From Bacteroidales bacterium (lineage in GTDB: Bacteria; Bacteroidota; Bacteroidia; Bacteroidales; UBA932), in the NCBI GenBank assembly GCA_017471965.1, contig JAFURF010000073.1, positions 1 through 39,431 on the forward strand: a DNA stretch of 39,431 nucleotides. The letters run 5' to 3'. Below, one piece after another: positions 14,801 through 22,817 of the stretch. The translations under genes were made by a program, and so were the position numbers. The first letter of the stretch is position 1, and each line of letters begins with the position of its first letter. Below the pieces are notes generated by a model. It did no database searches, was not told where the DNA came from, and saw only the letters and a list, made by a program, of their open reading frames with translations.

Positions 14801-16216
14801 CTAGACATGTTCCACTTCAGGATGCAGTTCGACATCGAACTTCGACTTGACGGAGGCAATGATACGCTTCTCAAGGCCGACGATCTCTTCAGGATAGGCC
14901 TCGCCGGTATAATTGACGATAACCAGCGGCTGTTTCTCCCACACCGCAGCCCCTCCGCTCCTGCGCCCCTTCCATCCGCACTGCTCTATCATCCACGCCG
15001 CCGGTACCTTGACGCTATAATCTCCCCGACCGGCAGATGTGTCATTTGTGTGGAGGAGACATTTTCCCACCCCCGGGTAGGGGGAGGGGCCCACAGAGTG
15101 GGAGGGGGTCTCCGGAACACATTGGCACTCTGGCATAATAATATAATGCGGCACATTGTAATCTGCGCCATGCTCCGCCTTCGCAGCAGCCTCTATACGG
15201 GCAAAATGCTCGGCAGACACCACCGGATTCTTGAAGAAACTTCCTGCACTTCCCACAACAGACGGCTCCGGAAGCTTCTCCTTCCTGATCCTGATTATCA
15301 CCTTCCTGATCAACGCCGGCGTGATAGATTTCTCCACTCGCTGAGTTCGGTCGAAATTACAGTCAGAAGACGTGTCAGAATGGGTAGGAGTGCCCTCTAT
15401 CGTCGGCTTTACCTGCTGAGCGGCATCAGCGGAAACCGTGGCCGACCGTGGCCTCATGAACGGGAGGGGCCCATCGCCCCGCGATGGGAGGGATTCAGTT
15501 TCCGTGATGCTGTCAGCAGGCAAAGCCGACAAGACCGCATCACGAAGATGCCCGTAATCAAGCCGTGGCCTCGGCTCACGCGACAGTGCAAACACCACAT
15601 GAGTCACGACATACCTGCCCTTGACCTCCGGATTCTTGAATATCGAATCACGATAGCCGTATCCGCACTCCTCGACACTGAAACTCACAAACTCTTCCTC
15701 AACAGTATCGTAGCAATAAACCCTATGGATCACATCCTTGACCTCAACGCCATAGGCACCGATATTCTGCACAGCAGAAGCACCCACCTCTCCAGGAATA
15801 TACGAAAGGTTCTCCACACCCCACAGTCCTTCCTTCGCCGCCCAGTCGCAGAAATCATCGAAGACCACTCCCGCACCTACTGACACCAGCACAACCTCCG
15901 GTGCGTTTTCATGTCCTGAATCCGAAGAATCGACATCTTCGGACGACGTGCCATTTGTGCGGAAGTGGCATTTACTATGGCACTCGTCCAATATTTCAAT
16001 GAAGTTGATCTTCGAATGCAGGACAGTACCCTTGAAATCATCGGTAAACAGAAGATTGCTTCCCCCGCCGATATGAAGCACCGGACGGGCCAGTTCTGCA
16101 AACTCGATATCCACAAGATCCGCCACGGAATCATACTCCATGAAACACCTCGCCTTCACCTTCATTCCGAAGGTGTTCATCTTCGTCAGATCCTTATAGT
16201 ACTCCGTCTTTATCAT
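14801..16216 (-). CDS. murB: UDP-N-acetylenolpyruvoylglucosamine reductase with three in-frame insertions
   Basis: MurB is the flavoenzyme that reduces the MurA product to UDP-MurNAc. The FAD domain is visible (MNTFGMKVKA, then LHIGGGSNLLF, then LSYIPGEVGASAVQNIGAYGVEVK), with substrate residues YGYRDS (Arg189), the catalytic Ser326 in GSAGSFFKNP, and a C-terminal Glu467 in HPEVEHV. At 471 aa it is about 130 residues longer than usual Bacteroidales MurB. The excess lies in three blocks of low-complexity, Ser/Pro/Thr-rich sequence: about residues 78-106, 231-298 and 361-400. Each block coincides with palindromic repeat DNA, while all catalytic motifs remain in frame. The blocks fall between conserved elements, probably in surface loops. 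The reading frame is intact, so the enzyme is likely functional. Confidence 0.9.
   Translation of the reverse strand: MIKTEYYKDLTKMNTFGMKVKARCFMEYDSVADLVDIEFAELARPVLHIGGGSNLLFTDDFKGTVLHSKINFIEILDECHSKCHFRTNGTSSEDVDSSDSGHENAPEVVLVSVGAGVVFDDFCDWAAKEGLWGVENLSYIPGEVGASAVQNIGAYGVEVKDVIHRVYCYDTVEEEFVSFSVEECGYGYRDSIFKNPEVKGRYVVTHVVFALSREPRPRLDYGHLRDAVLSALPADSITETESLPSRGDGPLPFMRPRSATVSADAAQQVKPTIEGTPTHSDTSSDCNFDRTQRVEKSITPALIRKVIIRIRKEKLPEPSVVGSAGSFFKNPVVSAEHFARIEAAAKAEHGADYNVPHYIIMPECQCVPETPSHSVGPSPYPGVGKCLLHTNDTSAGRGDYSVKVPAAWMIEQCGWKGRRSGGAAVWEKQPLVIVNYTGEAYPEEIVGLEKRIIASVKSKFDVELHPEVEHV
15031..15134 (-). repeat. Structured palindromic element inside murB, copy E
   Basis: Read on minus, the core has the CCCTCCC-ACTCTGT-GGGCCCCTCCC plan of intergenic copy C, followed by a CCCCC...GGGGG hairpin. 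Imperfect inverted arms lie at about 15032-15060 and 15108-15134. It encodes murB residues about 361-396. The left arm (15039-15067) also resembles 15947-15975 in the same gene. Confidence 0.7.
15412..15520 (-). repeat. Structured palindromic element inside murB, copy D
   Basis: Inverted arms 15412-15437 and 15497-15520 share CCTGCTGA, GCATCA and GGAAAC blocks in complement. The enclosed core on minus reads CCCTCCC, then an 8-bp helix CCCATCGC/GCGATGGG, then CCCCTCCC, the same plan as copies A-C. The size (109 bp) is close to the intergenic copies. It encodes murB residues about 233-269. Confidence 0.75.
15921..15989 (-). repeat. Double hairpin insertion inside murB (third insertion)
   Basis: TCCGAAGA/TCTTCGGA (15921-15943) is followed by a 13-bp stem with one bulge, 15941-15954 with 15977-15989. 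The stem contains GTGCCAT/ATGGCAC, which is related to the hairpin at 16230-16267. It encodes murB residues about 78-99. Confidence 0.6.
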
Positions 16217-16229
16217 AACTATACTAATA

Positions 16230-16267
16230 CCACTGTGTCATGTTTCTCCTGTATTATGGCACAGTGG
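16230..16267. repeat. CCACTGTGYCAT palindrome upstream of murB
   Basis: 16230-16241 pairs with 16256-16267 (12 bp, one wobble). The GTGTCAT/ATGGCAC heart matches the murB insertion at 15948-15983. It lies in the murB-metG gap (16217-16424), which holds no gene. Confidence 0.55.
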
Positions 16268-16305
16268 TCGCCAATTTAGCCAGATTTAACCCTTTCACCA
16301 CACCA

Positions 16306-16337
16306 CCGTGTCACTTTTTACGTAAAAAATGTCACAG
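16306..16337. repeat. GTGTCAC...GTCACAG palindrome in the murB-metG gap
   Basis: This hairpin is centred on the palindrome TTTTTACGTAAAAA, with imperfect outer GTGTCA/TGTCAC arms. It is probably another member of the GTGYCA repeat family. It may also terminate metG transcription. Confidence 0.45.
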
Positions 16338-16424
16338 TTGTTCTTTAACCAGCACACAAGTGAAGCCGCATGAGATTTCACTATTCAACACAAGATTATT
16401 GGTAATGAAGCGGCCGGAAATATG

Positions 16425-18659
16425 CTATCCTATCTCGGCACCGTTGCAGAGAGTCTCCGCAGGCGTAACGAAACGCATCTTGCCGTCGTTCTGACGCGCC
16501 ATAAGTATCATACCCTTCGACTCGATGCCACGGATCTTGCGCGGAGCAAGGTTGGCCAGAATGCATATCTGCTTGCCCACCATCTCCTCAGGAGAATACT
16601 GCTCGGCAATGCCTGACACAATGACACGTTTATCGATACCTGTATCGATGGTCAGTTTCAGGAGTTTGTCTGTCTTCGGCACACGCTCAGCCTCAAGAAC
16701 GGTAGCAGTACGGATATCCATCTTTCCGAAATCATCGAAAGTACACTCTTCCTTCTGCGGAGCGGGAGGTAACAAGTCGCTTTGCGACCCGGACGAGTAG
16801 TCCGGAGATCCCCCTACAGGGGGTGCAGGGGGTTGAGACTCAGAGGCTGAGGCTTTAGCCGCAGCCTCACGCTCAGCACGGATAGCCTCAAGACGCGCGA
16901 TCTGAGCATCCACGACCTCATCCTCGATCTTCGCAAAAAGAAGGGTCGGCTGATTAAGGACATGACCGGCAGGAAGGATCGAAGCCTTGCCGAGATCGTC
17001 CCATGAGAGGGTAAGGCCGTCGTATGCAATGCCGGTATGAAGGGCAGCGCCCTCACCTGCTGCATAGATGTTTTCACTGACAGCACCCTCCTCGCCTGCA
17101 CGATGGTCTGCGCCGGCAGCGATTCCGACGTTCAGGATACTGCGGAGTTTCTCTGAAGAGAACGGCAGGAACGGCTCGAAAGCGATCGCCAGAGAAGCAC
17201 AGATCTGAAGTGACACATTAAGAATAGACGCAGTCCTGTCCATATCTGTCTTGGCAACCTTCCAAGGCTCTGTATCTGTAAGATATTTGTTTCCAAGACG
17301 CGCGATGTTCATAGCCTCCTTGAGGGCCTCGCGGAACTTGTAACTGTCAAGATATCTCTGCATCTCCTCCTTGAGAGGCTGGATCTGAGCAAGAGTCTCG
17401 GCATCTATCGCCTCAGGCTTGAGGTCTGCAGGCACACGGCCCTCGAAATACTTATGGGTCAGCACCACTGCACGATTCACGAAGTTACCGAGGATGGCAA
17501 CAAGTTCACTGTTGTTGCGTGCCTGAAAATCCTTCCAAGAAAAATCGTTGTCCTTTGTCTCAGGAGCATTTGCAGTAAGCACATAACGGAGCACATCCTC
17601 CTGGCCAGGGAACTGCTCAAGATACTCATGGAGCCATACAGCCCAGCCGCGTGATGTCGATATCTTGTCTCCTTCGAGGTTCAGGAACTCATTTGCAGGC
17701 ACATTGTCTGGAAGAATATAACTTCCGTCCGCCTTGAGCATTGAAGGGAACACTATGCAGTGGAAGACGATGTTGTCCTTTCCGATGAAATGAACAAGTT
17801 TCGTATCCTCGCTCTTCCACCATTTCTCCCATGACTGAGGGAGAAGTTCCTGAGTGTTTGAAATATATCCTATCGGGGCATCGAACCACACATAAAGAAC
17901 CTTGCCATCAGCGCCTTCTACCGGTACCGGCACACCCCAATTAAGGTCACGGCTCACGGCACGAGGCTGAAGGCCGCCGTCAATCCAACTCTTGCACTGT
18001 CCGTAAACATTGCTGCGCCATTCCTTATGACCCTCAAGAATCCACTGAGAAAGCCATCCTTCATACTGATCCAGAGGCAGATACCAGTGCCTGGTCTCCT
18101 TCTTCACGAGTTCGCCACCACTGAGGGCTGACTTAGGGTTGATCAGTTCATCCGGACTGAGAGTCGCACCACATTTCTCGCACTGGTCTCCGTATGCACC
18201 CTCTGCGCCGCAACGCGGGCATGTTCCGGTGATGTAACGGTCAGCAAGGAAAGTCTTGGTCTCCTCGTCGTAATACTGCTCACTCACCTTCTCGATGAAC
18301 TTGCCCTCATCATAAAGTTTCCTGAAATAGTCGGAAGCGTTCTTATGATGCGTCTTTGACGAAGTCCTCGAATAGATGTCGAAGTTGATGCCAAGTCCGG
18401 TAAAGGAATTCTTGATGATCTTGTGATATCTGTCCACGATATCCTGCGGAGTACAGCCTTCCTTCTGTGCCTTGATGGTGATAGGCACTCCGTGCTCATC
18501 CGATCCGCAGACATAGAGAACATCCTCTCCCCTCATCCTCAGGTACCTCACATAGATGTCTGCAGGCACATATACACCGGCCAGATGGCCGATATGAACA
18601 GGACCGTTCGCATAAGGTAGCGCACAGGTCACAAGCGTTCTGTTGAATTTCTTTTCCAT
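16425..18659 (-). CDS. metG: Methionyl-tRNA synthetase with a repeat-derived linker
   Basis: A class I synthetase that charges tRNA-Met (744 aa). The HIGH motif is in [13 protein letters not shown] (about residue 15). The zinc-knuckle region is [18 protein letters not shown], the KMSKS loop is [12 protein letters not shown], the anticodon-binding helical domain runs about 385-560, and a C-terminal Trbp111-type tRNA-binding domain starts near [18 protein letters not shown] (about 640-744). Between these, residues about 601-636 form a Pro/Ser-rich linker ([18 protein letters not shown]) encoded by a cluster of palindromes at 16776-16823. It lies 31 bp after dnaG, on the same strand. Confidence 0.95.
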   Translation of the reverse strand: MEKKFNRTLVTCALPYANGPVHIGHLAGVYVPADIYVRYLRMRGEDVLYVCGSDEHGVPITIKAQKEGCTPQDIVDRYHKIIKNSFTGLGINFDIYSRTSSKTHHKNASDYFRKLYDEGKFIEKVSEQYYDEETKTFLADRYITGTCPRCGAEGAYGDQCEKCGATLSPDELINPKSALSGGELVKKETRHWYLPLDQYEGWLSQWILEGHKEWRSNVYGQCKSWIDGGLQPRAVSRDLNWGVPVPVEGADGKVLYVWFDAPIGYISNTQELLPQSWEKWWKSEDTKLVHFIGKDNIVFHCIVFPSMLKADGSYILPDNVPANEFLNLEGDKISTSRGWAVWLHEYLEQFPGQEDVLRYVLTANAPETKDNDFSWKDFQARNNSELVAILGNFVNRAVVLTHKYFEGRVPADLKPEAIDAETLAQIQPLKEEMQRYLDSYKFREALKEAMNIARLGNKYLTDTEPWKVAKTDMDRTASILNVSLQICASLAIAFEPFLPFSSEKLRSILNVGIAAGADHRAGEEGAVSENIYAAGEGAALHTGIAYDGLTLSWDDLGKASILPAGHVLNQPTLLFAKIEDEVVDAQIARLEAIRAEREAAAKASASESQPPAPPVGGSPDYSSGSQSDLLPPAPQKEECTFDDFGKMDIRTATVLEAERVPKTDKLLKLTIDTGIDKRVIVSGIAEQYSPEEMVGKQICILANLAPRKIRGIESKGMILMARQNDGKMRFVTPAETLCNGAEIG
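16776..16823 (-). repeat. Cluster of three hairpins inside the metG linker
   Basis: GTCGC-TTT-GCGAC (16776-16788), CCGGAC-GAGTA-GTCCGG (16789-16805) and CCCCC-TACA-GGGGG (16810-16823) are packed in 48 bp of coding DNA. The string GCGACCCGGA is shared with the REP family at 3871 and 22334. Confidence 0.65.
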
Positions 18660-18690
18660 ATATTATTCTATTTTAACATTTTATCGTAAA

Positions 18691-20724
18691 TCAGACCCTT
18701 CCGAGTTCGTTGTTCAGGCGGGTGCGGAGACGGTTATACTCGCCAAGTCGTGCGATGATCTCCATCTGCCGGTCAACATCGCCTGTCTGCGCAAGTTCAT
18801 CCGTAAGTCTGCGTGACTCCAGTTCCACCTTCTTGCACTGATAGGTCAGAAGCGTCTTAGGAACATACATCACAAGACGGGTCGCTGTCGCTGTCAGGGA
18901 CAGTTCATAATTCTTTACGGTCAACTGATGCTTCTCGATAAGAAGATCCTTTGCCACAGCCGCAATTTCAGGATCAGCATGATCCAGAAGCCTCCGTCGC
19001 ATCTGATCCTGCTCAAGTCCTTCATCATACATCCTGAAATATTCGTCGTATACCTTCCGGTATGAAGGATTTACAAAATCAGCCTCATCATCTGCAAGTA
19101 TTCCGTCAATGAATTCGGCTACATTTATCTTCTCCCCTTCGATATAGAATCTGGAATCCCTGTCGAAATCCAGATCCGTACAGCCCTCCTCCAGGATGAA
19201 ACCCAGAAGTTCCTTCTCACATGGAGCAAGGTACGGCTCCGTCACGACAATTCCTTCGACAGGCAGATCCGGCATCCCCGCAGGCACAAACGGCACAGAC
19301 TCCGGATCATCATACGGAACATAGTCATCAGGAATCTGCGGTGGCGGCACGTCGTCATATGGACGGCTCGAAACCGCCTCCCGCTCGCGAGCGCGGTCGC
19401 GTTCCTTCTTGTCAGCAATCAGCATATCCGTACGCGAACGGCTCACACGATCGGTCAGTATCTGTTCGTCTATATCGAACTTGACAGAACATGTCTGGAT
19501 ATAGACAGCGCGCTTGATGGCATCAGGAATCAGCGCTATCGTATCCGCGACGTCATTGATCAGAGTCGCGCGCTTGAGCGGATCGCTGCCAGCCTCATCA
19601 AGAAGCAGATCGGTCTTGAAGCCGATGAAGTCCTGTTCGTTGCGTGCAATATGGTCCTGGACCTCCTCCAATGTATGTCTTCGTGCGAAATCATCCGGAT
19701 CCTGACCTTCAGGCAGAAGCACCACCTTGACATTCAGACCCTCCTTCAGCACCAGACCTATTCCTCTCAGGGCTGCCTTTATTCCGGCATTGTCACCGTC
19801 ATATATTATCGTCACGTTGTCCGTGAACTTGCGTATCAGACGTATCTGATCCACTGTCAATGATGTACCACTGGATGCCACCACATTGCGTATTCCGAGC
19901 TGATGCATCGACAGCACATCAAGATAGCCCTCCACAAGGATACATTTATCCTGACGGGAAATTTCGTTCTTGGCAAAATAGATTCCGTACAGAGACTTGC
20001 TCTTCACATAGATCTCAGTCTCCTTGGAATTCACATATTTCGGGATGGTCTTGTCGGTCTTGAGGGTACGTCCTCCGAACGCTATGATACGTCCGCTCAC
20101 GGAATGTATCGGGAACATCACCCTGTCATGGAAGGTATCGACAACCCTTCCGTCATCGTATTTCTTGCAAAGACCGGTATCCAGAAGATACTCTTCCTTA
20201 TAACCTGCAGCACGGGCAGTCTCAGTGAACGTCGTCCTCATCACCGGGGCCCATCCCAGGCCATATTTCCTTATGGTCTCGTCTTCCAGGCCGCGACTCT
20301 TGAAATACTGCCACCCGATAGTCTGGCCTTCCTGGGTCTTAAGGCTTTCCTGGAAGAACTTTCCTGCAAACTCGGACACCAGAAGCAGACTCTCGTTCCT
20401 CTGCCTCTGCATGATGTCTTCGGCCGTCTCCTCCGTCTCCACCACCTCCACATTATACTTCTTGGCAAGGTATTTCAAGGCCTCGACATATGACATGCTC
20501 TCATGCTCCATGACGAAACCTACGGCTGTACCGGACTTTCCGCAACCGAAGCATTTGAATATGCCTTTCGACGGAGATACGACAAAAGACGGCGTCTTCT
20601 CGTTGTGGAAAGGACAACAGGCCTTATAGGTCGATCCTGCCCTCTTCAAGGTCACGAAATCGCCTACTACATCCTCGATCTGCGCCAGATCAAGTATCCT
20701 GTTTACCGTTTCCTGGGGAATCAT
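18691..20724 (-). CDS. dnaG: DNA primase
   Basis: DnaG makes RNA primers for DNA replication at the fork. In this 677-aa protein the CHC2 zinc finger uses Cys37, His40, Cys58 and Cys61 (CCPFHNEKTPSF, then KCFGCGKSG). The catalytic core has the DnaG signature region EIYVKSKSLYGIYFAKNEI, the TOPRIM acidic motif CILVEGYLDVLSMHQ and the metal motif YDGDNAG. The last 200 residues are the helicase-interacting domain, with a Pro/Asp-rich linker near 455-490 (PYDDVPPPQIPDDYVPYDDP). Length is slightly above average. It begins 3 bp after the HdeD-like gene stop codon, so the two are probably co-transcribed. Confidence 0.95.
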   Translation of the reverse strand: MIPQETVNRILDLAQIEDVVGDFVTLKRAGSTYKACCPFHNEKTPSFVVSPSKGIFKCFGCGKSGTAVGFVMEHESMSYVEALKYLAKKYNVEVVETEETAEDIMQRQRNESLLLVSEFAGKFFQESLKTQEGQTIGWQYFKSRGLEDETIRKYGLGWAPVMRTTFTETARAAGYKEEYLLDTGLCKKYDDGRVVDTFHDRVMFPIHSVSGRIIAFGGRTLKTDKTIPKYVNSKETEIYVKSKSLYGIYFAKNEISRQDKCILVEGYLDVLSMHQLGIRNVVASSGTSLTVDQIRLIRKFTDNVTIIYDGDNAGIKAALRGIGLVLKEGLNVKVVLLPEGQDPDDFARRHTLEEVQDHIARNEQDFIGFKTDLLLDEAGSDPLKRATLINDVADTIALIPDAIKRAVYIQTCSVKFDIDEQILTDRVSRSRTDMLIADKKERDRAREREAVSSRPYDDVPPPQIPDDYVPYDDPESVPFVPAGMPDLPVEGIVVTEPYLAPCEKELLGFILEEGCTDLDFDRDSRFYIEGEKINVAEFIDGILADDEADFVNPSYRKVYDEYFRMYDEGLEQDQMRRRLLDHADPEIAAVAKDLLIEKHQLTVKNYELSLTATATRLVMYVPKTLLTYQCKKVELESRRLTDELAQTGDVDRQMEIIARLGEYNRLRTRLNNELGRV

Positions 20725-20727
20725 ATG

Positions 20728-21327
20728 CTACTGCTCGTCAACCTTCTCGTAATCGACATCCTTCACTACCGGAGGCTCCCCGGCACTCCCGTATTCGTCC
20801 ATCGCCTTCTTCATCTTCCATGAAGACAGCAGTTCCGATGCGCCATATACTATCAGAGCAGCACCCGCGACAATACCTATCGCCTCACCCACAAAAGAAG
20901 GGTTGAAGACAAGGAACACACCTGAAGCGAGCACCAGAGACGGGAAAAGAAAAGACCATGCTCCGACTTTCATGACACGGTTTGCACTGAGAAGGGACAT
21001 CAGTTGCATAGCCCCGAAAACAATCAAAATGAAACCGATAAGATATATCAGGAGTCCGGCGACAAAACCAGGGAACATGAAAAGGGCAAAACCCAGAATC
21101 AGGTCCACTATGGCATTGACGCTCATCAGTCCCATGGCACCATTAGCCCTGTTCCTGTATCCGACGATAAGAGAAACAAGGCCCGAAGCAAAAATGAAGG
21201 CTGCTATTATACGCACCGCGAGTTCAAGTGCATTGGTCTTGCTAAGCACCATCACCACACCTATGGCAATGGCAGTCAGAGCCCTGATAGGGCCATTGAA
21301 CTTATTTCTATAACCGAATGTTATCAT
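20728..21327 (-). CDS. HdeD/DUF308 family integral membrane protein
   Basis: About 199 aa with six likely transmembrane helices, e.g. ALTAIAIGVVMVLSKTNALE, IIAAFIFASGLVSLIVGY, LILGFALFMFPGFVAGLLIY, LIGFILIVFGAMQLMSLL, SFLFPSLVLASGVFLVF and IGIVAGAALIVYGASELL, then a charged cytoplasmic tail. This is the plan of HdeD-like acid-resistance membrane proteins, whose exact role is not established outside enterobacteria. I chose the ATG at 21327 (MITFGYRN). An earlier in-frame start at 21354 would put extra residues close to the promoter. It lies upstream of dnaG in one unit, driven by a minus-strand -7 box at 21380-21387. Confidence 0.8.
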   Translation of the reverse strand: MITFGYRNKFNGPIRALTAIAIGVVMVLSKTNALELAVRIIAAFIFASGLVSLIVGYRNRANGAMGLMSVNAIVDLILGFALFMFPGFVAGLLIYLIGFILIVFGAMQLMSLLSANRVMKVGAWSFLFPSLVLASGVFLVFNPSFVGEAIGIVAGAALIVYGASELLSSWKMKKAMDEYGSAGEPPVVKDVDYEKVDEQ

Positions 21328-21378
21328 CTTTCTATCAATTAGATATGGTATCAATATATCGCCATTAAGGCATAATCT

Positions 21379-21409
21379 GCAAAAATAGCAAAAAATTTGC
21401 TATTTTTGC
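21379..21409. promoter_or_regulatory. Divergent promoter built on a perfect 14-bp inverted repeat
   Basis: 21379-21392 and 21396-21409 are perfect inverted repeats separated by AAA. Each arm contains a TATTTTTG -7 box, on minus at 21380-21387 (HdeD-dnaG) and on plus at 21401-21408 (PHP phosphatase). The symmetry places both -7 boxes in one palindrome, so a single dimeric regulator or mutual polymerase exclusion could control both directions. Confidence 0.6.
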
Positions 21410-21430
21410 GGCCGTTTTCGCATTATCCCC

Positions 21431-22255
21431 ATGGTTTTGTTCGACAATCATAATCACAGTGAGTTTTCTTTCGACGGGAAAAGGACATCCGTCGAGAAAA
21501 GTGCCCGGGCCGCTGCCGCAGTTGGCATCGGAGGCATTGCGTTCACCGACCATTGCGACTATTTCGTTCCGGAAATGAAAGCATCATTTGAAAACCTCAT
21601 TCCGGAAACCTTTGACATAGAGGCGCAGCAGTCGGAAATAGACCGCGTTCAGAAAACCGTTGCTTCCGTAAAGATATTGAAAGGCATAGAGATAGGCATG
21701 CACGAAGACTGCCATGAGCAGATAAGGAAGACCTTGACGGAAAACTCTTTCGACCAGGTCATAGCGTCGGTCCATTACCTCGACGGCATAGATCCGTTCT
21801 ACGGAGGATATTACGAAGACAAAGACTGGAAAGAAGCATACGGACACTACCTTGAAACCATATTCAAAGAGATGACATGGCTCAAGGACTTCGACATCAT
21901 GGGACATTTCGACTATGTCGTAAGATACGCCCCCTATCCTCAGTGCTGCCTCCGGTACCGCGACTTCAGCGATATCCTCGACGAGATGTTCCGTTATCTG
22001 ATACAGGAAGGCAAAGCATTGGAAATCAACACCAAGAGTTACCAGAACTACCACGGACGCGAAGTAAGCATCGATAAGGATGTGCTGGCGAGATACAGAG
22101 AGATGGGCGGAGAGATCATAAGCCTCGGTTCCGACTCGCACGACCCTGAAAGAGTCGGTCACAATTTCATAAGTTCCGCATCCATGCTGAAGTCCTTGGG
22201 TTTCCGATGGACATCGCATTACGAAAGCCGCAGACTAGTCCAACTGCCTATATGA
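21431..22255 (+). CDS. PHP-domain phosphatase (HisJ-like histidinol-phosphatase family)
   Basis: A 274-aa metal-dependent phosphoesterase of the PHP superfamily. The first metal motif is DNHNHSEFSFDG (HxH). FTDHCDYF, EIGMHEDC, VIASVHYLDG, MGHFDYVVRY and SDSHDPERVG carry the remaining His/Asp/Glu ligands, so all PHP motifs are present. The histidinol-phosphatase assignment rests on family resemblance alone, since no his genes are nearby, and another phosphate ester is possible. It starts 23 bp after its -7 box. It is convergent with the DUF3127 gene, with a REP doublet in between. Confidence 0.85.
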   Translation: MVLFDNHNHSEFSFDGKRTSVEKSARAAAAVGIGGIAFTDHCDYFVPEMKASFENLIPETFDIEAQQSEIDRVQKTVASVKILKGIEIGMHEDCHEQIRKTLTENSFDQVIASVHYLDGIDPFYGGYYEDKDWKEAYGHYLETIFKEMTWLKDFDIMGHFDYVVRYAPYPQCCLRYRDFSDILDEMFRYLIQEGKALEINTKSYQNYHGREVSIDKDVLARYREMGGEIISLGSDSHDPERVGHNFISSASMLKSLGFRWTSHYESRRLVQLPI

Positions 22256-22261
22256 TCTGTC

Positions 22262-22370
22262 GCGAACCGGAAAGATTCTATCATTCTTCCGACTCACAAC
22301 AGGTTTTCTTACAGACAACAGCCGTAACAACAAGCGACCCGGAAAAATCTCACGATTTTTCCGGGTCGCT
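22262..22370. repeat. REP doublet: degenerate unit plus perfect 17-bp hairpin, 72-bp spacing
   Basis: 22333-22349 pairs perfectly with 22354-22370 around the loop TCAC. A degenerate unit with GCGAACCGGAA...TTCTTCCG starts at 22262, exactly 72 bp before the second unit. In the inverted direction the order (perfect then imperfect) and the spacer word TTACGGCT match the doublet at 3869-3977. It lies between convergent genes and probably acts as a terminator in both directions. Confidence 0.8.
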
Positions 22371-22391
22371 GTTATCCTAGTCTTGAATCGA

Positions 22392-22817
22392 TCAGAACGG
22401 AAGATCGTCTTCAAGCGGAGCGGCATAACTTCCGGCAGAAGCGGCATAGTCGTATTCAGGTGCCGGAGCAGGAGCAGCAGTTCCGACATATCCGGCGCCG
22501 CCGGCCACTGCACCTGCAGCATAATCCTGCTGCTGAGCCGCAACGGGCTCTATTCTCCATGCCCTCACATCCGTATACCAACGTCCGTTATATTCACGGC
22601 TGCTGAGGTTGAAGGAAACCTTCACCTTATCGCCTATCTGATACTTCTCGAGATCCTTGACCTTATCCTCGCCCCAGACATTCATGCATACCTGAGAGGG
22701 ATAACTGCCTTCCTGATACTCGAAAATGAATTCCTGTTTTGCCCAGGCACCTCTTGCAGAGGTCCCTGTCTGGACACTGAGTTTACGGACAATCCTGCCC
22801 TCTAGTTCCATTGCCAT
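22392..22817 (-). CDS. DUF3127 protein with an SSB-like acidic tip
   Basis: A 141-aa protein. Residues 1-85 match the Bacteroidota DUF3127 domain, a small beta domain thought to be OB-like (MELEGRIVRKLSVQTGTS, then KQEFIFEYQEGSYPSQVC, then GDKVKVSFNLSSREYNGRWY). A Gly/Ala/Tyr-rich disordered linker follows, and the protein ends EDDLPF, closely resembling the DDxPF tip by which single-stranded DNA-binding protein recruits repair proteins. I infer a ssDNA-binding or genome-maintenance role. Its ATG overlaps the FKBP stop codon by one base (TAATG), so translation is probably coupled. Confidence 0.8.
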   Translation of the reverse strand: MAMELEGRIVRKLSVQTGTSARGAWAKQEFIFEYQEGSYPSQVCMNVWGEDKVKDLEKYQIGDKVKVSFNLSSREYNGRWYTDVRAWRIEPVAAQQQDYAAGAVAGGAGYVGTAAPAPAPEYDYAASAGSYAAPLEDDLPF

